This document shows positions 26,519 to 35,131 of a stretch of DNA of 64,000 nucleotides, in pieces. The number at the start of each line of letters is the position of its first letter. The first letter of the stretch is position 1. The DNA is from Armatimonadota bacterium. GTDB taxonomy: Bacteria > Armatimonadota > Fimbriimonadia > Fimbriimonadales > Fimbriimonadaceae. The stretch spans positions 124,001 through 188,000 of the forward strand of contig JAFDWS010000001.1 of the NCBI GenBank assembly GCA_018268375.1. Reading direction: 5' to 3'. A program made the position numbers and the translations under genes. The notes under the pieces are model-generated. The model saw only the letters and a program-made list of their open reading frames with translations. It made no database searches and was not told where the DNA came from.

Positions 26519-29500
26519 ATGTCCTTCGTCCACCTCCACAACCACACGGAATACTCGCTCCTCGACGGTGCGAACCGGATCCCGGACGTGGTCAAAAGGG
26601 TCAAGGAACTCGGCATGCCCGCGGTCGCGATTTCGGACCACGGCGTCATGTTTGGATGCATGGAGTTCTATTTCGAGTGCGTGAAGCAGGGCGTCAAGCC
26701 GATCCTCGGAATGGAGGCCTATGTGGCCCCAAGCGGGATCGCGAGCCGTGGCGCTCGGGAGGACAAGGACTCTTACCACCTGCTCCTTCTCGCCCGGAAC
26801 GAGGAGGGATACCGCAATCTTTGCCGCCTCCATACGGTCGCGGCACTCGAAGGCTTCTACTACCGCCCACGGATTGACCATGAGCTACTCCGATCTCATA
26901 GCAAGGGCTTGATCGGCTCCACAACCTGCATCGGGTCTGAGGTCAACCAACTCCTTCTCGCGGGCCGCTACGATGAAGCGCAGCACCGTGCTGGGATGTA
27001 CAAGGAGATTTTCGACGAAGGTTGCTTCTTCGTCGAACTCCAAGACCATGGAATTCCGGAGCAGAGGGTCATGAACGAGGGCCTGTTGCGCATCGCTAAG
27101 GACCTGAACCTTCCCCTCGTCGCGACGAACGACGCCCATTTCCTTTGCCAGAGCGACGCTGAACCCCATGACGTTTTGCTCTGCATCGGCCTCAGCAAGC
27201 TGCGGGAGGACGAGAACCGCATCAAGTTCACCGGCCAGGAGTACATCAAGACTCCCCAGGAAATGCAGTCCATCTGGCTGGAACACCCCGAGGCCATTGA
27301 GAACACCCTGATGTTCGCCAAAATGTGCGAACTTGAACTCAACAAGACCCGGAACATGATGCCCGAGCCTGAGATGCCGAGCGGGCACAAGCCGATGTCT
27401 TACCTTCGAGAGCTGGCTGAAAAGGGGCTCTCCGACCGACAGCGGCAACCTTCCGATGAAGCATGGAGCCGCTTGAACTATGAGCTCGACGTCATCGAGA
27501 GCACCGGTTTCGAGTCCTATTTCCTTCTTGTTCGTGAGTTCGCCGACTTCACTCGGAACTCGGGCATCCAATTCGGGGTGCGGGGTTCGGCCGCAGGCTC
27601 ATTGGTCAGCTACACGCTCGGCATTACCGACGTCGATCCGATGGAGTACGACTTGACCTTCGAGCGTTTCCTCAACCCCGAACGCGTGTCCATGCCAGAC
27701 ATCGACATGGACTTTGAGGACGCCCGCCGGGACGAAGTCATCCGCTGGGTGACGGAGCGATACGGCAAGGACAGGGTCGCTCAGATCGTCACCTTTGGGA
27801 CGCTCGGTGCAAAGGCAGCCATCAAGGACGCCGGCCGTGTGATGGGTTACCCTCCACAAGAAACGGACAGGGTCACCAAGCTCATTCCGACTGGGCCGGG
27901 CTGGACCATCCGCAAAGCCATGGAGGAAGTCCACGACTTCCGCCACTTGATCGGCAGCGACGCGAAAGTCCGTAAGCTCGTGGAGTCAGCTGAAATGATC
28001 GAGGGCCTCGCCCGGCACGCTGGCGTCCACGCTGCTGGTGTCGTGATCTCTCACGAGCCTCTTTCTGAAACAGTGCCTCTGTACCGCTCCGTCGACGGCC
28101 TCCCGGTGACGGCGTATGAGATGGGCATCTTGGAGAAGATCGGCCTGCTCAAGATGGACTTTCTCGGGCTGAGCAACCTCACGGTACTCGCCCGAACGCT
28201 TGAGAACATCGAGAAGACGGGCGACTTGGAAGGACTTGATTGGAACGGCGAATCGGTCCAAGACCTTCCACCCGACGATTCAGCCACCTACGCGATGTTG
28301 GCAAGGGGCGAGACGGTCGGCGTCTTCCAGCTGGAGTCGGGCGGCATGAAGCGCAACATCATGGAGCTGAAGCCCGTGAATGTGCGCGAGCTCGCCGCCA
28401 TGGTCGCGCTTTATCGGCCGGGCCCGATGGAGCACATCCCTCGCTACATTGACAACAAGTTTGGCCGCAAGGGGATCGAATACCTTGACGAGCGGATGCG
28501 CCCCATCCTCGAGGAGACGTACGGCGTCATCGTCTATCAAGATCAGGTCCTGAAGCTTGTGCAGGCACTCGCCGGTTTCAGCCTTGGCAAGGCGGACATC
28601 TTGCGCAAGGCGATGGGCAAGAAGGACAAGGCGGTCATGGACTCGATGCAGAACGAGTTCATGGAGGGTTGCCGAGAGAACGACGTCAAGCGCGACGTGG
28701 CAGAGAAGGTTTGGAACTTGCTTCTTCCCTTCGCGGGCTATGCCTTCAACAAAGCCCACGCGGTTTGCTACGCCATCCTGGCCTACCAGACTGCGTACCT
28801 CAAAGCTAACTTCCCGGTCGAGTACATGGCCGGCCTGTTGGCGGTCTATCGCGACAAAGAGGACAGGGTCACCAGTTTCATCGAGGAGTGCCGCCGGCAG
28901 CGCATTGCTGTCCTGCCACCAGACGTCAACCGCTCGGACCTCGACTTCACGATCGAGGTCGGGGCCGACGGGGCCAAGGCCATCCGGTTCGGCTTAGCCG
29001 CAATCAAGGGCGTTGGCGAGGGTCTTGTCCGAAGGATCATTGAAGAGCGAGAGACGAAGCTCTTTGGGCACCTCTACGAGTTCTCAGAACGCATCCGACC
29101 GTTTGGCCTCAATCGGACCGCCCTGGACGCCCTCGTCAAGTCGGGAGCGTTCGACACGATCCACCCGAACCGAGCGACCGTCCTCGAAAATTTGGACGGC
29201 GCCATCGCGTTTGGCGACATCAGCCTTCGTGAGCGTCTCGCTGGACAGGACACTCTCTTTGGTGAAGACAGCGGCTCCGGCAAACTCGACTACCCGACTC
29301 TTCCGGACACTGAGCCCCTCGAGAAATCCGCGATCCTGACGATGGAGAAGGAAGTAATGGGTATCTACCTTTCCGACCATCCTCTGCGGGGCTATGAGCG
29401 GGTGCTCTCCCAAAACGGGTCCCACCGCTGTGTCGCGGTTGCCGAGTTAGATGAGCAAACCGTGGTTCGGTTGGCGGGCCTCGTGGCGAACGTCCGCGAG

Positions 29501-30046
29501 ATCGTCACCCGGTTGCGCGGCGAACGGATGGCGACGATCGTGCTGGAAGACTTGAGTGGGCAGGTTTCCTGCACCCTCTTCCCCGCCACTTACGCCAAAT
29601 TCAAGGGGCTGGCCCAGAAAGACACCGTCGTTAGGCTCAAGGGCACCGTCAGCCATCGCGAAAGGCCGGGTTCAGGCGGCGAGAAACAGATCGAAGTTTT
29701 GGTCGACGAGATGGCCTTCCTCCCTGCGCCGACCGACTCGGCCCCTTTTGACGAGTCCGTGAAAGGGACAGTGTTTGTCCGCATCGCGCGGGCGACCATG
29801 CAGCAACTACTCGCCCTCAAGGTCCTCATCGAGAACTTTCCCGGCGAGTTCGAAGTCGTTTGCCAGGTGAACGCCGAGGCCAACAGTGCGGCCGAACTGC
29901 TGCTGCACCGCGTCGATCCCTGCGAGGAATTCCTTGCTCAGGCTCGGCGCAGCTTGACGGACTGCCTCGTCGAGGTCGTCCGCCACGATCAGAGCCCGTT
30001 CGTCAGAACCGAGACACAGGAACCGGTGGCCGCTCTCACCCGTTAG
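26519..30046 (+). CDS. dnaE: DNA polymerase III alpha subunit
   Basis: An 1175-residue replicative polymerase catalytic subunit of the DnaE1 type. The PHP domain (1-270) begins MSFVHLHNHTEYSLLDGANRIPD and keeps metal-ligand motifs HLHNH, AISDHG, GMEAYV and TNDAHFL. The palm contains the catalytic PDIDMDFEDARRDEV; the sequence GFSLGKADILRKAMGKK lies in the fingers. A helix-hairpin-helix (LAAIKGVGEGLV) and an OB fold (about 990-1065, VRLAGLVANVREI) follow. Start at ATG 26519 is fixed by homology, since the open frame runs back to 26438 through the terminator. The intact PHP site suggests possible built-in proofreading. Confidence 0.97.
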   Translation: MSFVHLHNHTEYSLLDGANRIPDVVKRVKELGMPAVAISDHGVMFGCMEFYFECVKQGVKPILGMEAYVAPSGIASRGAREDKDSYHLLLLARNEEGYRNLCRLHTVAALEGFYYRPRIDHELLRSHSKGLIGSTTCIGSEVNQLLLAGRYDEAQHRAGMYKEIFDEGCFFVELQDHGIPEQRVMNEGLLRIAKDLNLPLVATNDAHFLCQSDAEPHDVLLCIGLSKLREDENRIKFTGQEYIKTPQEMQSIWLEHPEAIENTLMFAKMCELELNKTRNMMPEPEMPSGHKPMSYLRELAEKGLSDRQRQPSDEAWSRLNYELDVIESTGFESYFLLVREFADFTRNSGIQFGVRGSAAGSLVSYTLGITDVDPMEYDLTFERFLNPERVSMPDIDMDFEDARRDEVIRWVTERYGKDRVAQIVTFGTLGAKAAIKDAGRVMGYPPQETDRVTKLIPTGPGWTIRKAMEEVHDFRHLIGSDAKVRKLVESAEMIEGLARHAGVHAAGVVISHEPLSETVPLYRSVDGLPVTAYEMGILEKIGLLKMDFLGLSNLTVLARTLENIEKTGDLEGLDWNGESVQDLPPDDSATYAMLARGETVGVFQLESGGMKRNIMELKPVNVRELAAMVALYRPGPMEHIPRYIDNKFGRKGIEYLDERMRPILEETYGVIVYQDQVLKLVQALAGFSLGKADILRKAMGKKDKAVMDSMQNEFMEGCRENDVKRDVAEKVWNLLLPFAGYAFNKAHAVCYAILAYQTAYLKANFPVEYMAGLLAVYRDKEDRVTSFIEECRRQRIAVLPPDVNRSDLDFTIEVGADGAKAIRFGLAAIKGVGEGLVRRIIEERETKLFGHLYEFSERIRPFGLNRTALDALVKSGAFDTIHPNRATVLENLDGAIAFGDISLRERLAGQDTLFGEDSGSGKLDYPTLPDTEPLEKSAILTMEKEVMGIYLSDHPLRGYERVLSQNGSHRCVAVAELDEQTVVRLAGLVANVREIVTRLRGERMATIVLEDLSGQVSCTLFPATYAKFKGLAQKDTVVRLKGTVSHRERPGSGGEKQIEVLVDEMAFLPAPTDSAPFDESVKGTVFVRIARATMQQLLALKVLIENFPGEFEVVCQVNAEANSAAELLLHRVDPCEEFLAQARRSLTDCLVEVVRHDQSPFVRTETQEPVAALTR

Positions 30047-30052
30047 AAAAAC

Positions 30053-30757
30053 GTGGCCCACTTTCTTGCCTTAATCTTCACAACCCTGGGATTGACCCTT
30101 GGGCCCCAAGCCGACGACCTGAAGTTCTATCAGGAGGTCGCGAGCATTGCCCCGCTCCAAAGCAAAGCCGTTCAGCAAGAGCTTGTCATTACCGAAGCGC
30201 AGCGCGGGAACCTCAACAAGCACGCCGATAAGTACAACGCCGAAACCCAGACCCTGCTCCAACAAAAGCAAAAGGGGGAGATCTCAGCCGAAGACTTCAC
30301 CAAGCGATTGGCGACAGCTCAGGCAGACATGCAAGCGGGAGCGCTGAGTGAGCTCACCAAGGGCCAGGTCATCCGGCTTGGCCAGATCACTCTCCAGATG
30401 AAGGGCGTGCCCGCCCTGCTCACCGTGGCTGTGGGCAACAAGCTCGGACTCACTGAAGCCCAAAAGAAAGCGCTTGCAGCTGGTTGGAACGAGACCGGAA
30501 AGGCTTTGGCAGAGTTGGAGCGCGAGGTCAAAGAACCCATCGTCAAGAAGTACTCGGCCATGGATCCCAAGACCGATGAAGAGAAGGCGAAGCTGCAGTC
30601 AGCGATGAAGCAGGAGATCCAAGCAGCTGACGACAAGATCAAGCCTGACATCCTCAAGCTCAAGAAGGCGTTTGAAGGGACGGTCGACAAGACTCTCACC
30701 GAGAGTCAGAAGAAACTTTGGACAGAGCTGAAGGGCCCAGCTTTCAAGCCGTCATAG
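30053..30757 (+). CDS. Secreted helical protein, Spy/CpxP-like
   Basis: A 234-residue protein starting from GTG, six bases after dnaE. A signal peptide (MAHFLALIFTTLGLTLGPQA) leads to an almost wholly helical, Lys/Glu/Gln-rich chain. Phrases such as LVITEAQRGNLNKHADKYN, VIRLGQITLQMKG and KLGLTEAQKKAL are typical of the periplasmic helical proteins of planctomycetes, verrucomicrobia and armatimonadetes, vaguely like Spy/CpxP chaperones. Role unknown. Tight spacing suggests cotranscription with dnaE, though the functions look unrelated. It converges on and overlaps the SdpI gene by six bases. Confidence 0.75.
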   Translation: MAHFLALIFTTLGLTLGPQADDLKFYQEVASIAPLQSKAVQQELVITEAQRGNLNKHADKYNAETQTLLQQKQKGEISAEDFTKRLATAQADMQAGALSELTKGQVIRLGQITLQMKGVPALLTVAVGNKLGLTEAQKKALAAGWNETGKALAELEREVKEPIVKKYSAMDPKTDEEKAKLQSAMKQEIQAADDKIKPDILKLKKAFEGTVDKTLTESQKKLWTELKGPAFKPS

Positions 30758-31396
30758 ACTGCTTCCCCGAAGGCGCCTGAACAGCAGGTAGGAGTACACC
30801 ACCGGCCACAAAGTCAATAGCACCGCGCTGACGGTGACCATCATTGGGTCGAGCCCGGCGAGCACGAGCAACATGCCCCCAAAGCCGCCCACGAACATCA
30901 GCCTGCCGCCAAGCCGGTGAGTACGGTTCCAAACCTCCTCCGACTCGAGCGTCCAAGGCGTCCGGAAGCCCATCCAATAGTTCCTCTTTGCCCGTGTCAT
31001 CACGTTGCCCATGAGCCCAAAGAGGCCAAGCACGCAGACGACCACCCACTTCGACATGTCGATCGGGCGCACGGCGGCCTCGAGCATCAGGAACTGGACA
31101 ACGCCCATGAACCCGATCACGAGAAGGCAGACATAGGCGTAAGTGTCCGAAAAGCGCGACAAGTCCGCCTTTGGCGGCGACAGGGACGGCAGTGCGAGGA
31201 ACACGAGCCACAGCGCGATCTGCGCGATAGGACCGAACAGCACAGCCCAGTTTCTTGGGCTGAACTGATCAGGTTGACCGTGGATGTTCCAGTGGGTCGC
31301 AATCGTCTCGGGCAGCCTGTTGTACATGGACAACGTGTAGGCAACCGTGACGGCGATCAGGACAAGGCCACCGATAAAGAGGGCGCGGTATCTCAT
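30752..31396 (-). CDS. SdpI/DUF1648 family membrane protein
   Basis: A 214-residue protein with six or so membrane segments. The extracytoplasmic stretch LPETIATHWNIHGQPDQF is the DUF1648 signature, and NYWMGFRTPWTLESEEVWNRTHRLGG is the SdpI signature. In Bacillus subtilis SdpI gives immunity to the toxin SdpC and senses it to release the repressor SdpR. Here it overlaps the start-to-stop junction with an ArsR-family regulator (ATGA), reproducing the sdpR-sdpI arrangement in order regulator, membrane protein. No SdpC-like toxin is in the window. Confidence 0.9.
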   Translation of the reverse strand: MRYRALFIGGLVLIAVTVAYTLSMYNRLPETIATHWNIHGQPDQFSPRNWAVLFGPIAQIALWLVFLALPSLSPPKADLSRFSDTYAYVCLLVIGFMGVVQFLMLEAAVRPIDMSKWVVVCVLGLFGLMGNVMTRAKRNYWMGFRTPWTLESEEVWNRTHRLGGRLMFVGGFGGMLLVLAGLDPMMVTVSAVLLTLWPVVYSYLLFRRLRGSSL

Positions 31397-31677
31397 GTCT
31401 CTTCCTGGCCCTTGCGTTCGGGGCCAAAGACGTCCATTAGGAGCGTCAGCAAGTCTTGGAAAGCCGTCGTGTTCAGACTGTACGTGATTTGCGTACCGTT
31501 TCTGGTGGCGCTCACCAGCTCCGCGTCCTTGAGGACGTTGAAGTGGTGTGACACCGTCGGTGCCGTCACTTCGAACTGGTCAGCGATCTGACCAGCCGTC
31601 AAGTCCCCTTCGTTGAGGAGCTTGAGGATTCGGCGGCGGGTCGGATCCGCGAGTGCTTTCAAGACTTTGTCGCTCAT
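31393..31677 (-). CDS. ArsR-family transcriptional repressor (SdpR-like)
   Basis: A 94-residue winged-helix regulator: MSDKVLKALADPTRRRILKLLNEGDLTAGQIADQFEVTAPTVSHH is the ArsR N-terminal helix-turn-helix, followed by the wing (NGTQITYSLN). The metal-sensing cysteines of true ArsR/SmtB (ELCVCDL) are absent, as in SdpR-type members. It is first in a two-gene operon with SdpI and has a palindromic site overlapping its promoter and start codon, so autorepression is likely. Confidence 0.93.
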   Translation of the reverse strand: MSDKVLKALADPTRRRILKLLNEGDLTAGQIADQFEVTAPTVSHHFNVLKDAELVSATRNGTQITYSLNTTAFQDLLTLLMDVFGPERKGQEET

Positions 31678-31678
31678 C

Positions 31679-31702
31679 TAATTAGACACTGATCTAATTA
31701 TA
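31679..31702 (-). promoter_or_regulatory. Promoter with palindromic operator for the SdpR-like repressor
   Basis: TAATTAGA (31679-31686) and TCTAATTA (31693-31700) are perfect 8-base inverted arms with a 6-base spacer, an A+T-rich island in G+C-rich DNA. On the minus strand TATAAT (31702-31697) overlaps the upstream arm, and the ATG (31677) begins one base after the downstream arm. A repressor bound here would block both the -10 element and the start region. Confidence 0.75.
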
Positions 31703-31750
31703 CGGCAGGATTGTGCGAGGGTTGCATTCCATTGGGACTCACTGCTCCTT

Positions 31751-32989
31751 CTAGCTGAGAAGGTGCGTCGGGCTCTCCAGCAAGCGACGAACGATGTTCA
31801 TGAACTTGGCGCCGCCTGCTCCGTCAACGACTCGGTGGTCGAAGGACCCCGTGACGTTCATTCGCCACCTCACCTCGATCTCGTCTTCGTCGTTCATGAC
31901 CACGGGGACCCGCTTCGCCGTGCTGACGGCAAGAATGGCCGCGTTCGGTCCGTTGATGATCGCAGCGAAATTGTCGACCCCGAGCATGCCCATGTTGCTG
32001 ATCGAGATCGTCGAGCCGGTGAGTTCGTCGAGGGTGAGCTTGTTCTCCCGGGCTCGACCAGCAAGATCGCGAGAGGCTGCCGCCACTTGGCGGAGCGTCA
32101 TCGCGTTGGCGTTCCTCATCACCGCCACCGTCAGACCTTCATCGACCGCCACGGCCATGCCGACGTGGATGCCGCCGTGAATGAGGATGTGGTCTCCCCC
32201 GAAGCTCGCATTCGCTTCGGGCATCTCTTCGAGCGCCCTTGCGGTAGCTAGAATGACGAAATCGTTGACGCTGACGGATCCGCTCTCCTCCTCCTTGAAG
32301 AAGTCGCGGAGAGCCATGATTTTCTCGACGTCGACGTCCACCGTGACATAGAAATGGGGCGCTTCCTGCTTGCTCTGCTGGGTGCGCTGGGCTGTGATCT
32401 TTCGAAGGTTCGAGAGGGCCACTTTGCGGTCTGCGGCTAAAGTCATTGTGGCGGCGACGGCGGCCTTCTTCGGCGATGGTGCGCTACCGACCGCTGCTCG
32501 GACGTCCTTCTCTACGATACGGCCGCCAGGGCCGGAACCGGTCAAGGACGCCAAATCGACACCAGTCTCAGCAGCGACCTTCTTCGCCAACGGACTTGCC
32601 TTCACGCGGCCACCGTTGACGCTGGCGACGGCCACAGCCGGACTCCGTTGCTCTTCGGAAGGAGCCGCCTCGGCCCTTGCCTCCTCAACGGGGGCGACAG
32701 CAACGGCCTCGCGTGTGGTCTTTCCACTGCCCCAGCCTTCCGGGAGCTTCTCGCCGGACTTTAGGATTGCAGCGATAGGGGTCCCCACTGGCACAGTCTG
32801 CCCTTCCTGAAGAAGGATTCCTGAAAGCACGCCGGCGGCAGGTGCTTCCATTTCCAGGGTCGCTTTATCGGTCTGGATATTGGCGATCGTCTCGCCTGAC
32901 TTGACGTCCTGGCCCTCTTTCTTCAGCCACTCGACGAGCGTCCCTTCTTCCATTCCGTCGCCCATCTTGGGCATGATCACTTCAGTCAT
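31751..32989 (-). CDS. Dihydrolipoamide acyltransferase (E2 of a 2-oxoacid dehydrogenase complex)
   Basis: A 412-residue E2 protein. It has an N-terminal lipoyl domain (1-80) with the lipoylated Lys in IQTDKATLEM (K42), a linker rich in Ala, Glu and Val, a peripheral subunit-binding domain (about 135-170, ASPLAKKVAAETGVDLASL), and a catalytic CoA-acyltransferase domain with the active-site motif DHRVVDGAGGAKF. Start ATG 32989 is set by the lipoyl domain; the open frame reaches 33049. It transfers acetyl (or branched acyl) groups from lipoamide to CoA. No E1 or E3 gene is near, so the substrate (pyruvate, branched or 2-oxoglutarate) is not fixed; overall layout favours pyruvate. Confidence 0.93.
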   Translation of the reverse strand: MTEVIMPKMGDGMEEGTLVEWLKKEGQDVKSGETIANIQTDKATLEMEAPAAGVLSGILLQEGQTVPVGTPIAAILKSGEKLPEGWGSGKTTREAVAVAPVEEARAEAAPSEEQRSPAVAVASVNGGRVKASPLAKKVAAETGVDLASLTGSGPGGRIVEKDVRAAVGSAPSPKKAAVAATMTLAADRKVALSNLRKITAQRTQQSKQEAPHFYVTVDVDVEKIMALRDFFKEEESGSVSVNDFVILATARALEEMPEANASFGGDHILIHGGIHVGMAVAVDEGLTVAVMRNANAMTLRQVAAASRDLAGRARENKLTLDELTGSTISISNMGMLGVDNFAAIINGPNAAILAVSTAKRVPVVMNDEDEIEVRWRMNVTGSFDHRVVDGAGGAKFMNIVRRLLESPTHLLS

Positions 32990-33045
32990 CTTGAACCCTG
33001 AAAAGGTAGGACGTCGTTGTCTACCGCTTTGGGCGAGGATACCTG

Positions 33046-34077
33046 TCAAACCATCGAGGTCTGGACAGATTGGCGGGCGAGGGCGGCAGCACCCAGGATG
33101 CCGGCGTCGTCGGTCTGGACGGCTTGCAAGATCCGGGTGTCGGCAAAGAGCGACGGGATCGCGACGTTCCGGGCTTCCGCGATCGCGGGCTCTAACAGCC
33201 AGCGACCTGCTTTGCTGATCTGCCCGCCGACAGCGACTACTTCCGGAGCGAAGATGTTGATGAACGAGCCGATGCTCGAACCCAGATACGTGCCGACCTC
33301 CCGCCAGACCTCGATCGCCAACTCGTCGCCTGCTTCTGCAGCGTCGGCCAGGTGCTTTGGCGTGACCTGGGCAATGTCACCTCCAGCGAGTTCTGTGACC
33401 CGCGATTCGCGGCCACGCTTGAGTTTGTGCTGTGCACGCCGTACGATCGAGTCCCGCTGGCAATAGGCTTCCAGGGCACCGTAAGTGCCTGCGTTGCAGT
33501 CGAGCCCGCCGTGGGCGACCGTGGTGTGCCCAAGTTCAGCACCGCCCTTGTTTCCTCCGAGAAGGAGCAACGGCCCCCGGGCATAGCCGTCGACCGCAGC
33601 AGGCGAAAGCACGACGCCGCCGCCGATACCGGTGCCGATCGTCAGCAAGACCAAGCAGGTCGCCTTGCCTTCCCCGCTACCGAATGCGTACTCGCCCAAG
33701 GCCGCGCAGTTCGCATCGTTTCCCATGACGACAGGAAGGCGCAACCGTTCTTGCATCGCAGCCTTGAGCGGAACATCGACCCAGTACTCGAACACGCCTT
33801 CCCGTGTCTCTCCAAAGTTGGGCGCCCATCGCACCAGTCCAGAAGCGTCGTCGATGTGGCCTGGGACGGCGATGCCGACCGCGGCCGCTGGGTTGTCCAG
33901 CGAAGCTTGTACAGCTTGGACAGTCGAGACGACCGCGTCAACGATCGCCGCAGTCCCGGACTGCGCTCTCGACTCCGCTTCGGCCCTCTTTCCAACGACG
34001 CGGCCATCGGCCGCATAGGCAGCCGCACGGACATTCGTCCCCCCCAAGTCAACTCCAATGACACACGACTCCGCCAT
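33046..34077 (-). CDS. ROK-family sugar kinase (glucokinase-like) lacking the full zinc motif
   Basis: A 343-residue ROK protein. The N-terminal phosphate loop is VIGVDLGGTNVRAA, the catalytic Asp is in MGNDANCAALGE (D121), and GTGIGGGVV follows. The ROK zinc motif CxCGxxGCxE appears as CNAGTYGALE (194-203): the first Cys remains, the second and third are Ala. Upstream His in ELGHTTV is present. The likely role is phosphorylating glucose or another hexose, with the C-terminal half (YLGSSIGSFINIFAPEVVAVGG) normal. It lies 56 bases upstream of the E2 gene on the same strand. Confidence 0.9.
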   Translation of the reverse strand: MAESCVIGVDLGGTNVRAAAYAADGRVVGKRAEAESRAQSGTAAIVDAVVSTVQAVQASLDNPAAAVGIAVPGHIDDASGLVRWAPNFGETREGVFEYWVDVPLKAAMQERLRLPVVMGNDANCAALGEYAFGSGEGKATCLVLLTIGTGIGGGVVLSPAAVDGYARGPLLLLGGNKGGAELGHTTVAHGGLDCNAGTYGALEAYCQRDSIVRRAQHKLKRGRESRVTELAGGDIAQVTPKHLADAAEAGDELAIEVWREVGTYLGSSIGSFINIFAPEVVAVGGQISKAGRWLLEPAIAEARNVAIPSLFADTRILQAVQTDDAGILGAAALARQSVQTSMV

Positions 34078-34176
34078 GAAGCCAAATTATGCCGTTTGTT
34101 GGTTCTGAGGCCCAGCAGGAACGAACCGGCACCCCGAGTTTGTCATTGTGTAAAGTGAGTAGGAGAGTCTAAACAA

Positions 34177-35127
34177 TTGACAGTCGCCGAAGTTGCCCAG
34201 CTCGCCACCGATCTCGTTCACGCCGTTGAAGACGCCATCGTCGGCAAACAAGAGACGGTCGAGACGAGCGTCCTTACCCTCCTTTGCGAAGGACATCTCC
34301 TCATCGAGGACGTCCCCGGGGTCGGTAAGACAACCCTTGCCAAGGCCCTCGCGCGCTCTATCGGAGGGGAGTTCAGGCGCGTCCAGTTCACGCCCGACCT
34401 CCTGCCGAGCGACATCACCGGCTCCAGCATTTACAACCAGAACTCCGGCGACTTCGAGTTCAGGCCGGGCCCGCTCTTCGCCAACGTCGTCCTGGTCGAC
34501 GAAGTCAACCGTGCAACTCCCAAGACGCAGTCGGCCCTTTTGGAGGCGATGGAAGAGCACCAGGTGACCTCAGACGGAATCACACGCCCCTTGCCGAGGC
34601 CCTTCTTCGTCATGGCGACGCAGAACAACATCGAAATGACCGGCACGTATCCGTTGCCCGAAGCCCAAATGGACCGCTTTTTCGCAAGGGTCTCGCTGGG
34701 CTATCCCGGCCGCGAGTACGAGGCAGAGGTCTTGAGTCGGCAACAGATCGAGAACCCGGTCGAGCACGTGCGCCAAGTACGGACGGTCGAAGAGCTCCTG
34801 GTTGCCCAGCGAGTGGTTCGCGAGGTCTTCGTCCATGACAGTATCCGGGAGTACGTGGTCGATATCGTGCGCTCCACTCGAGGCTCGAGCCAATTGCACC
34901 TAGGGAGTTCGCCCCGCGGTTCGCTCTATTTGATGCACGCCTCCCAAGCGAGAGCGGCCATGGCGGGGCGCGACTTTGTCAAGCCGGACGACGTCAAAGA
35001 CTGTGCCCCCTTCGTCTTGGGCCACCGCTTGATCGTCAGGGGCGAAGTCAGGGCTCGGGGAACGAACGGGGACGACATTGTTGGTCAATTGTTGGAGACA
35101 GTCGCTGTCCCTGTCGCAGTAGGATGA
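34177..35127 (+). CDS. MoxR-family AAA+ ATPase
   Basis: A 316-residue MoxR-type AAA+ protein: Walker A in DVPGVGKTTLAKALA, Walker B in VVLVDEVNRATPKTQ, sensor 1 in FFVMATQNNIE. These ATPases act as chaperones maturing partner proteins, often beside DUF58 proteins as here. The TTG start at 34177 is supported by TAGGAGAG eight bases upstream. The DUF58 gene follows after four bases and the transglutaminase protein overlaps it, forming a MoxR-DUF58-TgpA operon. Confidence 0.95.
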   Translation: MTVAEVAQLATDLVHAVEDAIVGKQETVETSVLTLLCEGHLLIEDVPGVGKTTLAKALARSIGGEFRRVQFTPDLLPSDITGSSIYNQNSGDFEFRPGPLFANVVLVDEVNRATPKTQSALLEAMEEHQVTSDGITRPLPRPFFVMATQNNIEMTGTYPLPEAQMDRFFARVSLGYPGREYEAEVLSRQQIENPVEHVRQVRTVEELLVAQRVVREVFVHDSIREYVVDIVRSTRGSSQLHLGSSPRGSLYLMHASQARAAMAGRDFVKPDDVKDCAPFVLGHRLIVRGEVRARGTNGDDIVGQLLETVAVPVAVG

Positions 35128-35131
35128 TCTG

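Noticed and set aside
33352..34158. 268-codon plus-strand open frame opposite the ROK kinase
   Set aside because: Antisense shadow; the minus-strand frame has the phosphate loop and catalytic Asp of ROK proteins.
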